Shown here: positions 17,166 through 25,136 of the stretch, piece by piece
Numbering within the stretch: the first letter of the stretch is position 1
Layout: the number at the start of each line of letters is the position of its first letter
Assembly (NCBI GenBank): GCA_021788645.1
Contig: JAJYKK010000031.1
Span: forward strand, 1 to 34,241
Direction: 5' to 3'
DNA: 34,241 nucleotides
From: Pseudomonadota bacterium
GTDB lineage: Bacteria > Pseudomonadota > Gammaproteobacteria > Burkholderiales > JAKAFK01
The notes under the pieces: generated by a model
The model's input: only the letters and a program-made list of their open reading frames with translations
Told to the model about the DNA's origin: nothing
Databases searched by the model: none
Program-made: the position numbers and the translations under genes

Positions 17166-17488
17166 GATGCCGGCTCCAAGATCGCGGCGATCGCCGCCAA
17201 CACGTTGTTGCGGTCGGCCACTCGGGAGATCCGGAAGAAGGTGACCTTCAGTTCCGGGAAGTCCCTCTTCGGAATCTGGAAAAATCCCCAGGTATTCCGC
17301 ACGGTGGTCACGCCGAGGGCGGTGTCCTGGCAAATGCCCAGGACACGCAGCCGCGTGCTTATCTCTTGCCACCCGCAGTCATTGGTGGAAGGCAGCGCGT
17401 GGGTGTACGCGATGTAATCGACGCAAGCCTGCGCCTTGCGCCAACCCGATGCACTGGCCCTGCCGGTAGGGTGGTTCACGGTTTGCAT
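17162..17488 (-). CDS. Unknown 108-residue protein, first gene of the three-gene set
   Basis: This is a small soluble protein with no family I recognise. Features are an aromatic/cysteine stretch (CVDYIAYTHAL at about 22-32, CGWQEI near 38) and a central strand pattern around TVRNTWGFFQIPKRDFPELK. It overlaps the downstream tri-repeat gene by 4 nt (ATGA), so the products are likely made in fixed ratio. The ATG at 17488 has no clear ribosome binding site; a longer form beginning upstream is open but its added sequence looks non-coding. About 180 bp of partly AT-rich DNA lies before it and presumably holds the promoter of the set. Confidence 0.65.
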   Translation of the reverse strand: MQTVNHPTGRASASGWRKAQACVDYIAYTHALPSTNDCGWQEISTRLRVLGICQDTALGVTTVRNTWGFFQIPKRDFPELKVTFFRISRVADRNNVLAAIAAILEPAS

Positions 17489-17619
17489 GGAATTCGTAGC
17501 TTTTTCTATCGCGCCTGCCGAGTGATGTCCCGAGCATGCATCCATCCCGGCGCCGCGTTTGCGGGACCCGGCGCGATCGGCGCCGCCCGGACCGTCATTA
17601 GAGGATAGACGCATCCTGT

Positions 17620-17672
17620 ATATCGGCGGTGATCCGTCTTTGCTTTAGTTGTATTATCAAATGGTTATATTG
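17620..17672 (-). promoter_or_regulatory. AT-rich probable promoter region of the three-gene set
   Basis: This stretch is strikingly AT-rich compared with its surroundings. On the minus strand it includes GATAAT preceded at 19 bp by TTGCTG (the latter just inside the upstream gene end). The spacing is longer than ideal, so the exact promoter is uncertain. Confidence 0.35.
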
Positions 17673-18209
17673 TTATTCAGCAAACTGCCCGGAATCGCTC
17701 GGCGGGTCTTGGCGGTGCCTGCGCAGTTCGCTGGTCACGGTCTCGCGCACGATGTGCTCGATATGGATCCTGAACTGCTCGATCATGGCGGACAGCGCGG
17801 TGTCCAGGGACTGGGCGAGGCGCGGGGCGATGACCGTCTGCAGGCACTTTTCCAGGTGCTTATCGACGGCGCGCAGGAGCACCTCGGTGGCCGAATCGTT
17901 GATGGGCGAGGAATCCTCGAGTGGCGGGCTTGCGGCAGGCTCGCGTTCGCGCGGGGGCGAATGGGGACGCGGGGGCGGCGGGGAAGGTTCGACGGGCGTC
18001 GTGCGCTCGGGGAACGGATAGTCGGCATCCAAGGGCCGGACGATGTCGGTGAGCGTGGGGAGGGCGCCCGACTCCGGCAGCGCCGCGTGCCGATCGAAGC
18101 CTGGGGGCGCGGGGGCATTCTCGGGGAAATCCATCGCCGGGTGCGCGGGCTGCGGATGATGCTTGCGCAGCAAGGCATCCATCTTCTCGAACAGTTCATC
18201 GGCAGCCAT
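17673..18209 (-). CDS. Unknown Pro-rich protein downstream of holC
   Basis: This 178-residue protein has a short helical N-terminus (MAADELFEKMDALLRK), a disordered Pro-rich middle (about 20-100, with a PSPPPPRP run), and a helical C-terminal third (about 105-165) rich in charged residues and suited to oligomerisation. It begins 20 bp after the holC stop and is surely co-transcribed. I recognise no domain. Genes of this kind, with a conserved terminal helix and a variable Pro-rich linker, often sit beside holC in related bacteria, but that is a general impression rather than a checked fact. Confidence 0.7.
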   Translation of the reverse strand: MAADELFEKMDALLRKHHPQPAHPAMDFPENAPAPPGFDRHAALPESGALPTLTDIVRPLDADYPFPERTTPVEPSPPPPRPHSPPREREPAASPPLEDSSPINDSATEVLLRAVDKHLEKCLQTVIAPRLAQSLDTALSAMIEQFRIHIEHIVRETVTSELRRHRQDPPSDSGQFAE

Positions 18210-18229
18210 CGCCTAAGGGCCTCCTCGGA

Positions 18230-18685
18230 CTAGGGTTGCGCCGGCATCGCGGGGCGCGCGGCGGCGGTCTTCGACACGTCGTGCGAATGGATTTCATAGC
18301 CGCGGTCGCGATAGAAGCGGTAGCGGCCGCGCGCGTCTTCTCTGCTGTCGTCCGCCGCGTCGACGATCTCGAGCAGCCGCTGGAAGCGGCTGAAGAAAGG
18401 CGGCAGTTCGGGGCGGAGGTTGAGCAAGACGTCGTCGTGTAGCGGCTCGCGCATCGCGTGGTCGATCAGGACCGGGGTTTGCTCGGCGAGGGCGTGATCG
18501 CGCATGCAATGTGGCACGAAGCCGGTCGCCGGCGTGCACCACAGCTCGCGATCGATGCCTTCCGAGGTGTGCGCGTCGGGCGTGAGGATCAGGACGCGCA
18601 ACCCTTGGCGGTACGCCTTGAGGGTGAGTTGGCACGCGATATCGAGCCTGTTGTTCACGTGCGTATAGAAGTCGATGCGCGTCAT
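18230..18685 (-). CDS. holC: DNA polymerase III subunit chi
   Basis: This 151-residue protein matches the chi subunit (about 147 residues in E. coli), which links the clamp-loader psi subunit to single-strand binding protein. Recognisable segments are the N-terminal MTRIDFYTH and the following LACQLTLKAYRQGLRVLILTPD-type strand-helix (written here as two parts around residue 16-37), LWCTPATGFVPH (about 49-60), the VLIDH strand and LLNLRPELPPFFSRF. The C-terminus RFYRDRGYEIHSHDVSK is also typical. It sits 81 bp after pepA on the same strand, the usual pepA-holC order. In many relatives valS follows directly; here four genes intervene. Confidence 0.93.
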   Translation of the reverse strand: MTRIDFYTHVNNRLDIACQLTLKAYRQGLRVLILTPDAHTSEGIDRELWCTPATGFVPHCMRDHALAEQTPVLIDHAMREPLHDDVLLNLRPELPPFFSRFQRLLEIVDAADDSREDARGRYRFYRDRGYEIHSHDVSKTAAARPAMPAQP

Positions 18686-18766
18686 GGTCGAAGACCTTGC
18701 AGGTTCCGGGGAGAGGGCCGGCGCCGAGGCGGGTCTGCCGAACCGCGCCGCGGGCGCGCCGTCTGC

Positions 18767-20272
18767 TCAGCGCTCGGCCCGTTTCCTCGCGGCCCGCTGG
18801 ACCAGGAATTGGGTGAGCAGCGGGACCGGGCGGCCCGTGGCGCCCTTGTTGGCGCCCGACTTCCATGCCGTGCCGGCGATGTCGAGGTGGGCCCAGACGA
18901 ACTTCTTGGCGAAACGCGACAAGAAGCACGCGGCGGTAATGCTGCCCGCCGGACGCCCGCCGATGTTGGCCATGTCCGCGAAGCTGCTCTTCAGCTGCTC
19001 CTGATAGTCATCCCAAAGCGGCATGTGCCAGGCCCGGTCGTTCGAGTAGTCCGCCGCGTGAAGCAGCTCGCGCGCCAGTGCGTCATTGTTGCTGTACAGG
19101 CCGCTGGCATGGTGACCCAGGGCGATGACGCATGCGCCCGTCAGCGTGGCGACGTCGATGACCAGCTCGGGCTCGAAGCGTTCGGCATAGGTCAGGGCAT
19201 CGCTCAGGATGAGGCGCCCTTCGGCGTCGGTGTTGAGGATCTCGATCGTTTGGCCGGACAGGCTGGTCACCACGTCGCCCGGCTTGTTGGCGGCGCCGTC
19301 CGGAAGGTTCTCGCAGCTGGGAATGATCCCGACCACATTGATCGGCAGCTGCAAGGACGCCACGGCCTTCAAGGTGCCCAGCACCGAAGCCGCGCCGCAC
19401 ATGTCGTACTTCATCTCGTCCATGTCGGACGCAGGCTTGAGGGAGATCCCTCCGGCATCGAAGGTGATGCCCTTGCCCACCAGCACGATGGGTTTTTGCG
19501 AGCGGCCGGCGCCGTCGTACTGGATGACGATGAGCTTGGGCGGTTGCCGGCTGCCCTTGGCCACGGAAAGAAAGGCGCCCATGCCGAGCTTTTCCATCTC
19601 GTCGCGCTCCAGCACCTGGGCCGTCAGGTTGAGCGTATGGGTGAGTCCCACGGCCTGATCGGCGAGATAGCTGGGCGTGCAGATGTTGCCCGGCAGATTG
19701 CCCAGATCCTTGGCCAGGTTCATGCCTTGCGCGATCGCCACGCCGCGCCGCACGGCCTCCTCGCCGAGCGCGAGCTCGTTGCGCCTGGACACGCTCAAGG
19801 TGAGCTTGCGCAGCGGTCGGCGCAGCTCCTCCTGCTTGCTCTTCAGGCGATCGAAGCGGTAGGTGCTCTCCATGGCCGACACCACGGTCTGCTCGATCTT
19901 CCATTCCATCTCGCGGCGCTTGACGGGCAGTTCCGTCAGATACATGACCGCTTCCATGGAGCCCGTGTCCTGCAGCGTCTTGATGGCCGCGCGCACGGCA
20001 TCGCAGTACTGGCCTTCGTGAAAATCGCGCTCCTTGCCCAACCCCACCAGCAGCACCCGGTCGCACAGGGTATTGGGGACATGGTGGAGCAGCAACGTCG
20101 ATCCCAGCTTCCCTTCCATGTCGCCGCGGCGGATAATCTCGCCGATGTACCCGTCGGACGTGCGGTCGACGAGATCCGCCGGAAGCGTCAGTCGACGGGG
20201 TTCGAACACGCCTACCACGACGCAGGCTGTGCGCTGCTTTTCCGGACTGCCGCTTTTTATGCTAAATTCCAC
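18767..20272 (-). CDS. pepA: Leucyl aminopeptidase (M17 family)
   Basis: This 501-residue protein is a cytosolic dizinc aminopeptidase that removes N-terminal residues, and in E. coli PepA also binds DNA. The catalytic C-terminal domain shows [15 protein letters not shown] with metal-binding Lys and Asp, [10 protein letters not shown], and the family signature NTDAEGRL followed by the LSDALTYAE helix. The N-terminal domain (about 1-165) is the variable hexamer-forming part. The start codon is GTG at 20272, reading VEFSIKSG, with GGAAGGA upstream. The gene diverges from lptF across a 102-bp shared regulatory region. Length and order of motifs are standard. Confidence 0.97.
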   Translation of the reverse strand: MEFSIKSGSPEKQRTACVVVGVFEPRRLTLPADLVDRTSDGYIGEIIRRGDMEGKLGSTLLLHHVPNTLCDRVLLVGLGKERDFHEGQYCDAVRAAIKTLQDTGSMEAVMYLTELPVKRREMEWKIEQTVVSAMESTYRFDRLKSKQEELRRPLRKLTLSVSRRNELALGEEAVRRGVAIAQGMNLAKDLGNLPGNICTPSYLADQAVGLTHTLNLTAQVLERDEMEKLGMGAFLSVAKGSRQPPKLIVIQYDGAGRSQKPIVLVGKGITFDAGGISLKPASDMDEMKYDMCGAASVLGTLKAVASLQLPINVVGIIPSCENLPDGAANKPGDVVTSLSGQTIEILNTDAEGRLILSDALTYAERFEPELVIDVATLTGACVIALGHHASGLYSNNDALARELLHAADYSNDRAWHMPLWDDYQEQLKSSFADMANIGGRPAGSITAACFLSRFAKKFVWAHLDIAGTAWKSGANKGATGRPVPLLTQFLVQRAARKRAER

Positions 20273-20374
20273 GTGTTATGTTCCTTCCGTCCGACATCGA
20301 GTTCAAGGTGCGTAAATATTGCGTTTCTCGCAATTATTTGCAGATTCTCCGGAAAAGTCAAAGAAACTCCATAA
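20273..20374. promoter_or_regulatory. Divergent promoter region pepA / lptF
   Basis: The 102-bp AT-richer gap must carry both promoters. Toward lptF, TTGCGT lies upstream of GATTCT at about 18 bp. Toward pepA, TTGAAC lies near a CATAAC-like element with long spacing. Neither is a close match, so I assign the region rather than exact boxes. Confidence 0.4.
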
Positions 20375-21532
20375 ATGATCTTTAGACGCGCCCTGGTGAG
20401 GGAACTTGCAACCAATGCCCTCGCCGTTTTCTCCGTATTGGCTGCGATCACGGTCACGACCCTTTTTATCCGCCTGCTGGGGGCGGCGGCGAGCGGCGAT
20501 TTTGCCTCCGATGCCATTGGCGCCTTCCTGTGGCTCAGCCTCCTCAACTATATGCCGGTGCTGTTGTCTCTGACGCTGTTCATCGCCGTCCTGGCTGCCG
20601 TGACCCGGAGCTACCGGGAAAGCGAGATGGTGGTCTGGTTCAGCGCAGGGATGGGACTCACGGCCTGGATCCGGCCGGTGCTGGCGTTCAGCGCGCCTTT
20701 CGTGGCGGTCATCGCCATGCTGAGTTTCGTGCTCTCCCCCTGGGCGCTGCGGACGGCCAATGAGCTGAGCGCCCAGATGCAGGCGCGCAACGACTTCGCG
20801 ACCATCGCCCCGGGCGTGTTCAAGGAATCCCGGCGGGCGGACCGTGTCTATTTCGTCGAGAACTTCGCGGGCAACTCGCGCACGGTGCGCAACGTGTTCG
20901 TGCAATCCCTGCAGCACCACAAGCTGGGCGTGATCGTCGCCCAGAAGGGCTACGAACGCACGGCGCCCAATGGTGACAAGTTTCTGGTCCTGCTCGACGG
21001 CCGTCGCTATGAAGGCAAGCCGGGGACGCCGGAGTATCGGGTGCTGGAATTCGCCCGATATGCGATGCGCATTGAAGAGCAGAAGGCCAAGGTGGCAGCG
21101 GGCTCGCCCAAATCGGAGACCACCGGCGCGCTGCTCCGGCAGCCGACGCCGGATAATGTCGCCGAGCTGCAGTGGCGGCTCGATCTGCCGTTGAGCGCCA
21201 CCATCCTCGCGTTGCTCGCCGTTCCCTTGAGCTTCGCCAACCCGCGCGCCGGCCGGTCGGCAGGCCTGCTCATGGCGCTGTTCATCTACATGACCTACAG
21301 CAACTTGCTGAGCATCAGCCAGGTCTGGGTGGCGTCCGGGCGCATCTCCCCGCTGATCGGCTTCTGGGCGATCCACCTCATGATGCTGGCCCTGCTCGGC
21401 TGGCTGTTTTACCGACGCCTGTATGGCTTGCCGTCCACCTTGTCGTGGCTCTCGCGCGCCGGGTCGCGCGCTTGGCTGCGCCTGCAGGCGCGCCTGGCCG
21501 TCGCCCGCCCGGATCGGGGGGCGCCGCGATGA
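20375..21532 (+). CDS. lptF: LPS export ABC transporter permease LptF
   Basis: This 385-residue inner-membrane protein is one half of the LptB2FG transporter that extracts lipopolysaccharide from the inner membrane. It has the family layout: three helices at the N-terminus (MIFRRALVRELATNAL, then hydrophobic stretches to about residue 120), a periplasmic beta-jellyroll of about 150 residues (FKESRRADRVYFVENF to the EYRVLEFARY strand), and three C-terminal helices (LPLSATILALLAVPLSFANPR region onward). The RAGRSAGLL loop is typical. It overlaps lptG by 4 nt (ATGA), giving coupled translation of the two permease halves. Confidence 0.96.
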   Translation: MIFRRALVRELATNALAVFSVLAAITVTTLFIRLLGAAASGDFASDAIGAFLWLSLLNYMPVLLSLTLFIAVLAAVTRSYRESEMVVWFSAGMGLTAWIRPVLAFSAPFVAVIAMLSFVLSPWALRTANELSAQMQARNDFATIAPGVFKESRRADRVYFVENFAGNSRTVRNVFVQSLQHHKLGVIVAQKGYERTAPNGDKFLVLLDGRRYEGKPGTPEYRVLEFARYAMRIEEQKAKVAAGSPKSETTGALLRQPTPDNVAELQWRLDLPLSATILALLAVPLSFANPRAGRSAGLLMALFIYMTYSNLLSISQVWVASGRISPLIGFWAIHLMMLALLGWLFYRRLYGLPSTLSWLSRAGSRAWLRLQARLAVARPDRGAPR

Positions 21533-22602
21533 AGCTCCTGAACCGGTATTTGATGCGGGAAATCCTGGCCAGCACCCTGTTCGTGCTGGCGGCGCTCCTC
21601 GCGCTGTTCGCCTTCTTCGATCTGATTCATGAGCTCGGGGACATGGATAAGGGCGGCTACCGCCTGAAGGAGATCTTCGTCTTCGTCACCCTGAGCCTTC
21701 CAGGCCATGTCTATGAGTTGTTCCCGACCGCGGCGCTGATCGGCACGCTGTTCGCGCTGGCGAAACTGGTCGCCAATTCCGAGTTCACCGTCATGCGCGT
21801 CTCGGGCCTGTCCATCCATCGCATGGGGTTCTGGCTGGTGCAGATCAGCGTGGTCTTCGTGCTCATCACCTTTGTGTTCGGCGAATTCATTGCGCCGTGG
21901 ACCGAGCGCACGGCGCAGCAGCTCAAGCTCAAGTCCATGCATTCGGTGGTGGCCGAGCAATTCCGCTCGGGGTTGTGGGTGAAGGACGGATCGAGCTTCG
22001 TGAACGTCAAGGAAATCCGCCCAGACTCCACGCTGGTCGGCGTGAACGTCTACCGGTTCGACGGCGCGCATCGGTTGACGGACATCCGCTATGCCCAAAA
22101 AGGGACCTATCTCGGGCAGGGGGAGTGGCGGCTCAATGGGGTGATGGACACCTACTTCGAGAACGGCCGCACGCGAGTGAGCCGGACGGCCCAGACGGAT
22201 TGGCATTCCGTGCTCACCCCGAGCATCCTGAGCGTGCTCCTCGTGGTCCCCGACCAGATGTCGGCTTGGAGCCTCTACTCCTACATCCAGCACTTGCGCG
22301 AGAACCATCAGAGCGCGACCCGCTACGCCATCGCCCTGTGGTCGAAGCTCAGCGCTCCGCTGGCGGTCATGGTGATGATGCTGCTTGCCCTGCCCTTTGC
22401 CTACCACCGGTCGCGCACGAGCAACGTGAGTTCCAAGGTGTTCGCGGGGATCATGCTGGGCCTGGGGTTCAACCTCTTCAATCGCCTGTTCGCGCACCTG
22501 GGCCTGCTCAACGACTGGCCCCCGATGTTCAGCGCCATGTTTCCGACGATTTTTTTCCTCGCGCTCGCGCTCGTGATGATGTGGTGGGTCGAACGGGTCT
22601 AG
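21529..22602 (+). CDS. lptG: LPS export ABC transporter permease LptG
   Basis: This 357-residue partner of LptF begins at the ATG in the ATGA overlap, reading MKLLNRYLMREIL, the family N-terminus. Six membrane helices surround a periplasmic jellyroll (about 130-270). The segment VMRVSGLSIHRM is the cytoplasmic coupling region that contacts the LptB ATPase. The C-terminus has the expected KVFAGIMLGLGFNLFNRL helix. No lptB is in the window, as is usual. The gene is convergent with the RDD gene: the two stop codons share a CTAG, leaving no space for a terminator between them. Confidence 0.96.
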   Translation: MKLLNRYLMREILASTLFVLAALLALFAFFDLIHELGDMDKGGYRLKEIFVFVTLSLPGHVYELFPTAALIGTLFALAKLVANSEFTVMRVSGLSIHRMGFWLVQISVVFVLITFVFGEFIAPWTERTAQQLKLKSMHSVVAEQFRSGLWVKDGSSFVNVKEIRPDSTLVGVNVYRFDGAHRLTDIRYAQKGTYLGQGEWRLNGVMDTYFENGRTRVSRTAQTDWHSVLTPSILSVLLVVPDQMSAWSLYSYIQHLRENHQSATRYAIALWSKLSAPLAVMVMMLLALPFAYHRSRTSNVSSKVFAGIMLGLGFNLFNRLFAHLGLLNDWPPMFSAMFPTIFFLALALVMMWWVERV

Positions 22603-23156
22603 GGGGTCTCGTGCTTCGCGAGCGGCGGCTCGGGGCGCGCCTTGGCGGGGCGGGGGGTGAAAACCACCCGCGTGCGCGCCAGGCGGTCCTGAAGGCATTG
22701 CCGATCCGGATCCAGCAGCGCCCATGTCAGCCCGAGACCGCCCACGGCAAAGAGCAGAATCAGGCGCCACGGCATGCCCAGATGAGGCGGCGCCCAAGCC
22801 AGCCCGAGCCCGCCCAGGGCAAGGACGGCAGCGACTGCGAAGCGGATCCATGCCTGCGCAAAGCCGACCCTGCCTCCCTCGCGCCGTTCCACGCGCAGCC
22901 GCCAGGCCTTCATCGCGGGCGTTTGGCCGCCATGCCGCCAGAACCACGTAAAGTAGGCGCCGGCGACGAGCAAGAGGTAGGCTTGAAAGACCGGCTTGAT
23001 GCGGGGGGATTGCGTGTTGGGGCCCAGGTGCGCGAGATGGAGTCCTGCGACGAAGAGAAAGGAAGCCAGTATCCACAGCGCCACCAGGAGCAGCGCATCG
23101 TAAGAAAGGCTCGCGAGCTGGCGCAGAATTCTCCGAAGCTCCAATGGAAATATCAT
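22599..23156 (-). CDS. RDD-family membrane protein
   Basis: This 185-residue inner-membrane protein has the RDD family pattern: an N-terminal helix with an Arg followed by SYDALLL (about 18-24), a second helix with the GLHLAHLG loop, a central FTWFWRHGGQTPAMKAWRLRV segment (in two parts around 70-92), and DRQCLQDRLARTRVV near 150-165. RDD proteins are small transporters or transport accessories; some relatives act as Na+(Li+, K+)/H+ antiporters, but most are uncharacterised. It is convergent with lptG. A long leader with two hairpins and an extended -10 box precedes it. Confidence 0.85.
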   Translation of the reverse strand: MIFPLELRRILRQLASLSYDALLLVALWILASFLFVAGLHLAHLGPNTQSPRIKPVFQAYLLLVAGAYFTWFWRHGGQTPAMKAWRLRVERREGGRVGFAQAWIRFAVAAVLALGGLGLAWAPPHLGMPWRLILLFAVGGLGLTWALLDPDRQCLQDRLARTRVVFTPRPAKARPEPPLAKHETP

Positions 23157-23159
23157 CCG

Positions 23160-23303
23160 CTACGCGAAGCGCTGCGCTTCGCATGCACAACGGCGGGTTG
23201 TGCTATAAAAAATCATGATTTCCGTCGGGTGGCAGGTGCGGGAGCGCCGGAAATCCCCCTCCTGGTGCCTGACGACCAGGAACGCAGACTGCAGGCGCGT
23301 CAT
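23160..23303 (-). CDS. Possible 47-residue leader protein upstream of the RDD gene
   Basis: A 47-codon frame in the RDD leader starts with MTRLQSAFLVVRHQ and stops 3 bp before the RDD start codon, so it could couple translation. It has no good ribosome binding site and continues openly upstream, so chance is a serious alternative. Its downstream part runs through two hairpins. I list it as a candidate only. Confidence 0.2.
   Translation of the reverse strand: MTRLQSAFLVVRHQEGDFRRSRTCHPTEIMIFYSTTRRCACEAQRFA
23164..23203. promoter_or_regulatory. Two adjacent hairpins just upstream of the RDD start
   Basis: Stem 1 has 8 bp (23164-23171 with 23175-23182) and a 3-nt loop. Stem 2 has 7 bp (23185-23191 with 23197-23203) and a 5-nt loop. 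Both are perfect and only 2 nt apart, ending 8 nt from the RDD start codon. On the plus strand, stem 2 is followed by TATAAAAAA, which is not a T-run. A translational control element for the RDD mRNA is plausible. Confidence 0.45.
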
Positions 23304-23357
23304 GCGGGCGAGCGTTCCGGTGGCCGACCGATTGACGGCTCGCGCTTGCTCGGGGGA

Positions 23358-23366
23358 AGTATACCA
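23358..23366 (-). promoter_or_regulatory. Extended -10 promoter for the RDD gene
   Basis: The minus strand reads TGGTATACT, an extended -10 box with a near-consensus hexamer. The -35 position is GC-rich and unconvincing, which extended -10 promoters tolerate. It implies a leader of about 195 nt for the RDD gene. Confidence 0.4.
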
Positions 23367-23510
23367 CACGGACGCGCGTGCGGCGGAGCTTCGCGCGGGC
23401 GGGCCCTGGGAATCGCCCTCGTCGCGGGGATTTGCGCAAAGGCGCGTGGCGCGGGAAGGCGATGATCGCCAGAACCGTTTGCGGCCCTTCATACTCTGAG
23501 GCAGACCATC

Positions 23511-23855
23511 ATGAATCTTGAGCGCTTGATGAAAGTCCCGGGTGCGTTGGCGGCTTTTCAGTATACGGATGTGGGCGACCTGACCGACCATGCGATCAAG
23601 CCGGGCACCGAGTTCACCCCGAAGGTCCTCGACCTGTTGGCGCACACGTGCGTCGCGAACATGGCGATCGCCACCATGGAAGCGCGCGGGTGGGAAGCCT
23701 TGACGGGGCAAGACGGCTTCGAGCCGCTGCAGGCTTTCGCCCTGGTCGGACTCGACTGGTCGGCGGTCGCCGGCAGGCACCAGGCGGTCATCGTCGACAA
23801 CAGTCAGCTGGATTACGAGGCGGCGTTCGCCGCGCTGGAACCGGTTCAGCCATGA
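23511..23855 (+). CDS. DUF2173 (roadblock/LC7-like) protein, copy 1
   Basis: This 114-residue protein matches the DUF2173 family: it starts MNLERLMKVPGALAAFQYT, has the GDLTDH turn, a central helix with a CVANMAIATMEARG segment, a GLDWSAVAG strand pair and an IVDNSQLDYEAAF ending. The fold is related to roadblock/LC7 proteins, which dimerise and act as scaffolds or GTPase partners; the function of DUF2173 is unknown. GAGG lies about 9 nt before the start. It overlaps the next gene by 4 nt (ATGA). The family seems frequent in sulfur-oxidizing bacteria (my impression, unchecked), consistent with the rest of this window. Confidence 0.82.
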   Translation: MNLERLMKVPGALAAFQYTDVGDLTDHAIKPGTEFTPKVLDLLAHTCVANMAIATMEARGWEALTGQDGFEPLQAFALVGLDWSAVAGRHQAVIVDNSQLDYEAAFAALEPVQP

Positions 23856-24199
23856 GGGGTGTCGCCATGCTCAAGGGTCTCGGCGTTTCCGATGGCGTGT
23901 TTGCGGCCTGTCGCCTGCAGGACGATGGTTCGATCATTGAATCGCAGGGGGAGCTGAACGAGGCGAACATGCGGCATTTCGCGCACTTCGCCCATGGCTA
24001 CCGGCGCATGATCGGCGGCAATACCGATCTGTTTTCGCTCTTGGCGCAAATGAGCGGTTGGACGCCGGCGCGTGGCTGGATCGTGCGCGGGACCCGGATG
24101 ACCGTGTGCAATGTGGCCAATGTCGTCGGCATGGCGGAGAACCGCTCGATCTCACTCGATCGGCTCATCGGCGCCATGGAGGCTGCGGCCCACGAATAG
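23852..24199 (+). CDS. DUF2173 (roadblock/LC7-like) protein, copy 2
   Basis: This 115-residue protein is a diverged DUF2173 paralogue: MLKGLGVSDGVFAACRL and DDGSIIESQGEL give the first strands, HFAHGYRRMIGG the central helix and GWIVRGTRMTVCNVANVVG the later strands. It is translationally coupled to copy 1 through an ATGA overlap, so a heterodimer is likely by analogy with roadblock folds. An in-frame ATG at 23867 is an alternative start that would fit the family N-terminus slightly better. The stop is followed by a 26-bp convergent gap to the DUF3106 gene. Confidence 0.75.
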   Translation: MRGVAMLKGLGVSDGVFAACRLQDDGSIIESQGELNEANMRHFAHFAHGYRRMIGGNTDLFSLLAQMSGWTPARGWIVRGTRMTVCNVANVVGMAENRSISLDRLIGAMEAAAHE

Positions 24200-24225
24200 G
24201 CCTTCGCCCTTCCGGGGGCGCTGCC

Positions 24226-24777
24226 TTACGGACGCGGCGCGGCTGGGGCGACCGGCCGGGTGGACGCGGCGCTTGGGGTGACGGCACCCGCCGGACGGCG
24301 CGCCGCCGCCTTCTCCCGTATCTTCAGTTCACGGCGCTCGCGGAGAAGTTCACGATGCCGCCGCAACCATTTCAGCTTCAGCGCGCGGCGCTGGGCAGGC
24401 GTTAGTCGCCTGAGCCGTTCGTAATTCTTGCGCGCGAGCGCGCGCTGCTGCGGGGTCAGCCGGCTCCAGGCAATCAGGTTCGCGCGCACGTGTTCCTGCT
24501 GCTCCGGACTCATCCTGGGGTAGCGGTTCGCGACGACCACGAACGAGCGGCGCAGCTTGAGCGGCAACCCATTCCATTCCCTGCTGACGGGCGCGAGCAC
24601 CGTGCGCTGCTGGGGCGTCAGGCTGTACCACGACAGCGGCGCCGCATGCGGCGCCCTCGCCGGCGCTCGCGCGTGCGGCGCGGCCGCCGGCGCGGCGGGG
24701 GGTACGACCGGCTGCGCATACGCCAAACCGACCCAGAACCATAAGCCGATCAGTTGTCGGAAGAGGCGTTTATCCAT
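24226..24777 (-). CDS. DUF3106 secreted protein
   Basis: This 183-residue protein has a signal peptide (AYA site at about residue 21), a Pro/Ala-rich linker, and the DUF3106 core with repeated short helices: LTPQQRTVLAPVSREW, MSPEQQEHVRANL, LTPQQRALARKNYERL and LTPAQRRALKLKW. The tail is very basic. Such proteins resemble CpxP/Spy-type helical periplasmic chaperones in their LTPxQR repeats. The start overlaps the DUF3619 gene by 28 bp and belongs to the sigma factor operon. A role in envelope stress downstream of that sigma factor is inferred from position only. Confidence 0.85.
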   Translation of the reverse strand: MDKRLFRQLIGLWFWVGLAYAQPVVPPAAPAAAPHARAPARAPHAAPLSWYSLTPQQRTVLAPVSREWNGLPLKLRRSFVVVANRYPRMSPEQQEHVRANLIAWSRLTPQQRALARKNYERLRRLTPAQRRALKLKWLRRHRELLRERRELKIREKAAARRPAGAVTPSAASTRPVAPAAPRP

Positions 24778-25136
24778 TTGGCGAAGGTGTTGTCGACATA
24801 GGCCTGAATGGGCAGGTCACTCGACAGCAGCCTCGCGTCGATATCCCCTGCACTAGGGGGGGGTACCTGTGTACTTCTCCAGGTGGTCAGCGTCAGTACC
24901 GCGAAGACCAGAGCCGCCAGCGATACCCGCAGGCGATGGTCAGTCAGCCAGTGCCAGCCATACGGGGCAGCGTGCGCGGCCGCGCCGGCCAATCGCGGGA
25001 CGCGCTGCGGCGCCCAGCGGCTGTTGAGGGCGTCGGTGCGTGCCCTGCGCAGGCGCGCGGTGATCTTCGGGTCGAGATCCCTCAGCGCGCGGCTCATGCG
25101 GGCGGCGATTCTTTCAGCTAGTTCGGCTTCGTTCAC
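24750..25136 (-). CDS. DUF3619 membrane protein, probable anti-sigma partner
   Basis: This 128-residue protein has a cytoplasmic helical N-terminus (ELAERIAARMSRALRDLDPKI), a single membrane helix (about 70-86, VSLAALVFAVLTLTTW) and a short periplasmic tail containing LLSSDLPIQAYVD, characteristic of DUF3619. The layout (cytoplasmic part, one helix, outside tail) and its position directly after an ECF-type sigma gene suggest an anti-sigma-like role, which is not proven. It overlaps the sigma gene by 4 nt (ATGA) and DUF3106 by 28 bp, so the three are one translationally linked operon. Confidence 0.85.
   Translation of the reverse strand: MNEAELAERIAARMSRALRDLDPKITARLRRARTDALNSRWAPQRVPRLAGAAAHAAPYGWHWLTDHRLRVSLAALVFAVLTLTTWRSTQVPPPSAGDIDARLLSSDLPIQAYVDNTFAKWINASSDN

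Noticed and set aside
18458-20374. Open frame of 638 codons on the plus strand
   Set aside because: It is antisense to pepA and holC and shows no domain; mirror-frame artefact.
23160-23780. 206-codon minus-strand frame
   Set aside because: Most of it is antisense to the DUF2173 gene; only the last 47 codons lie in non-coding DNA and are listed as a weak candidate.
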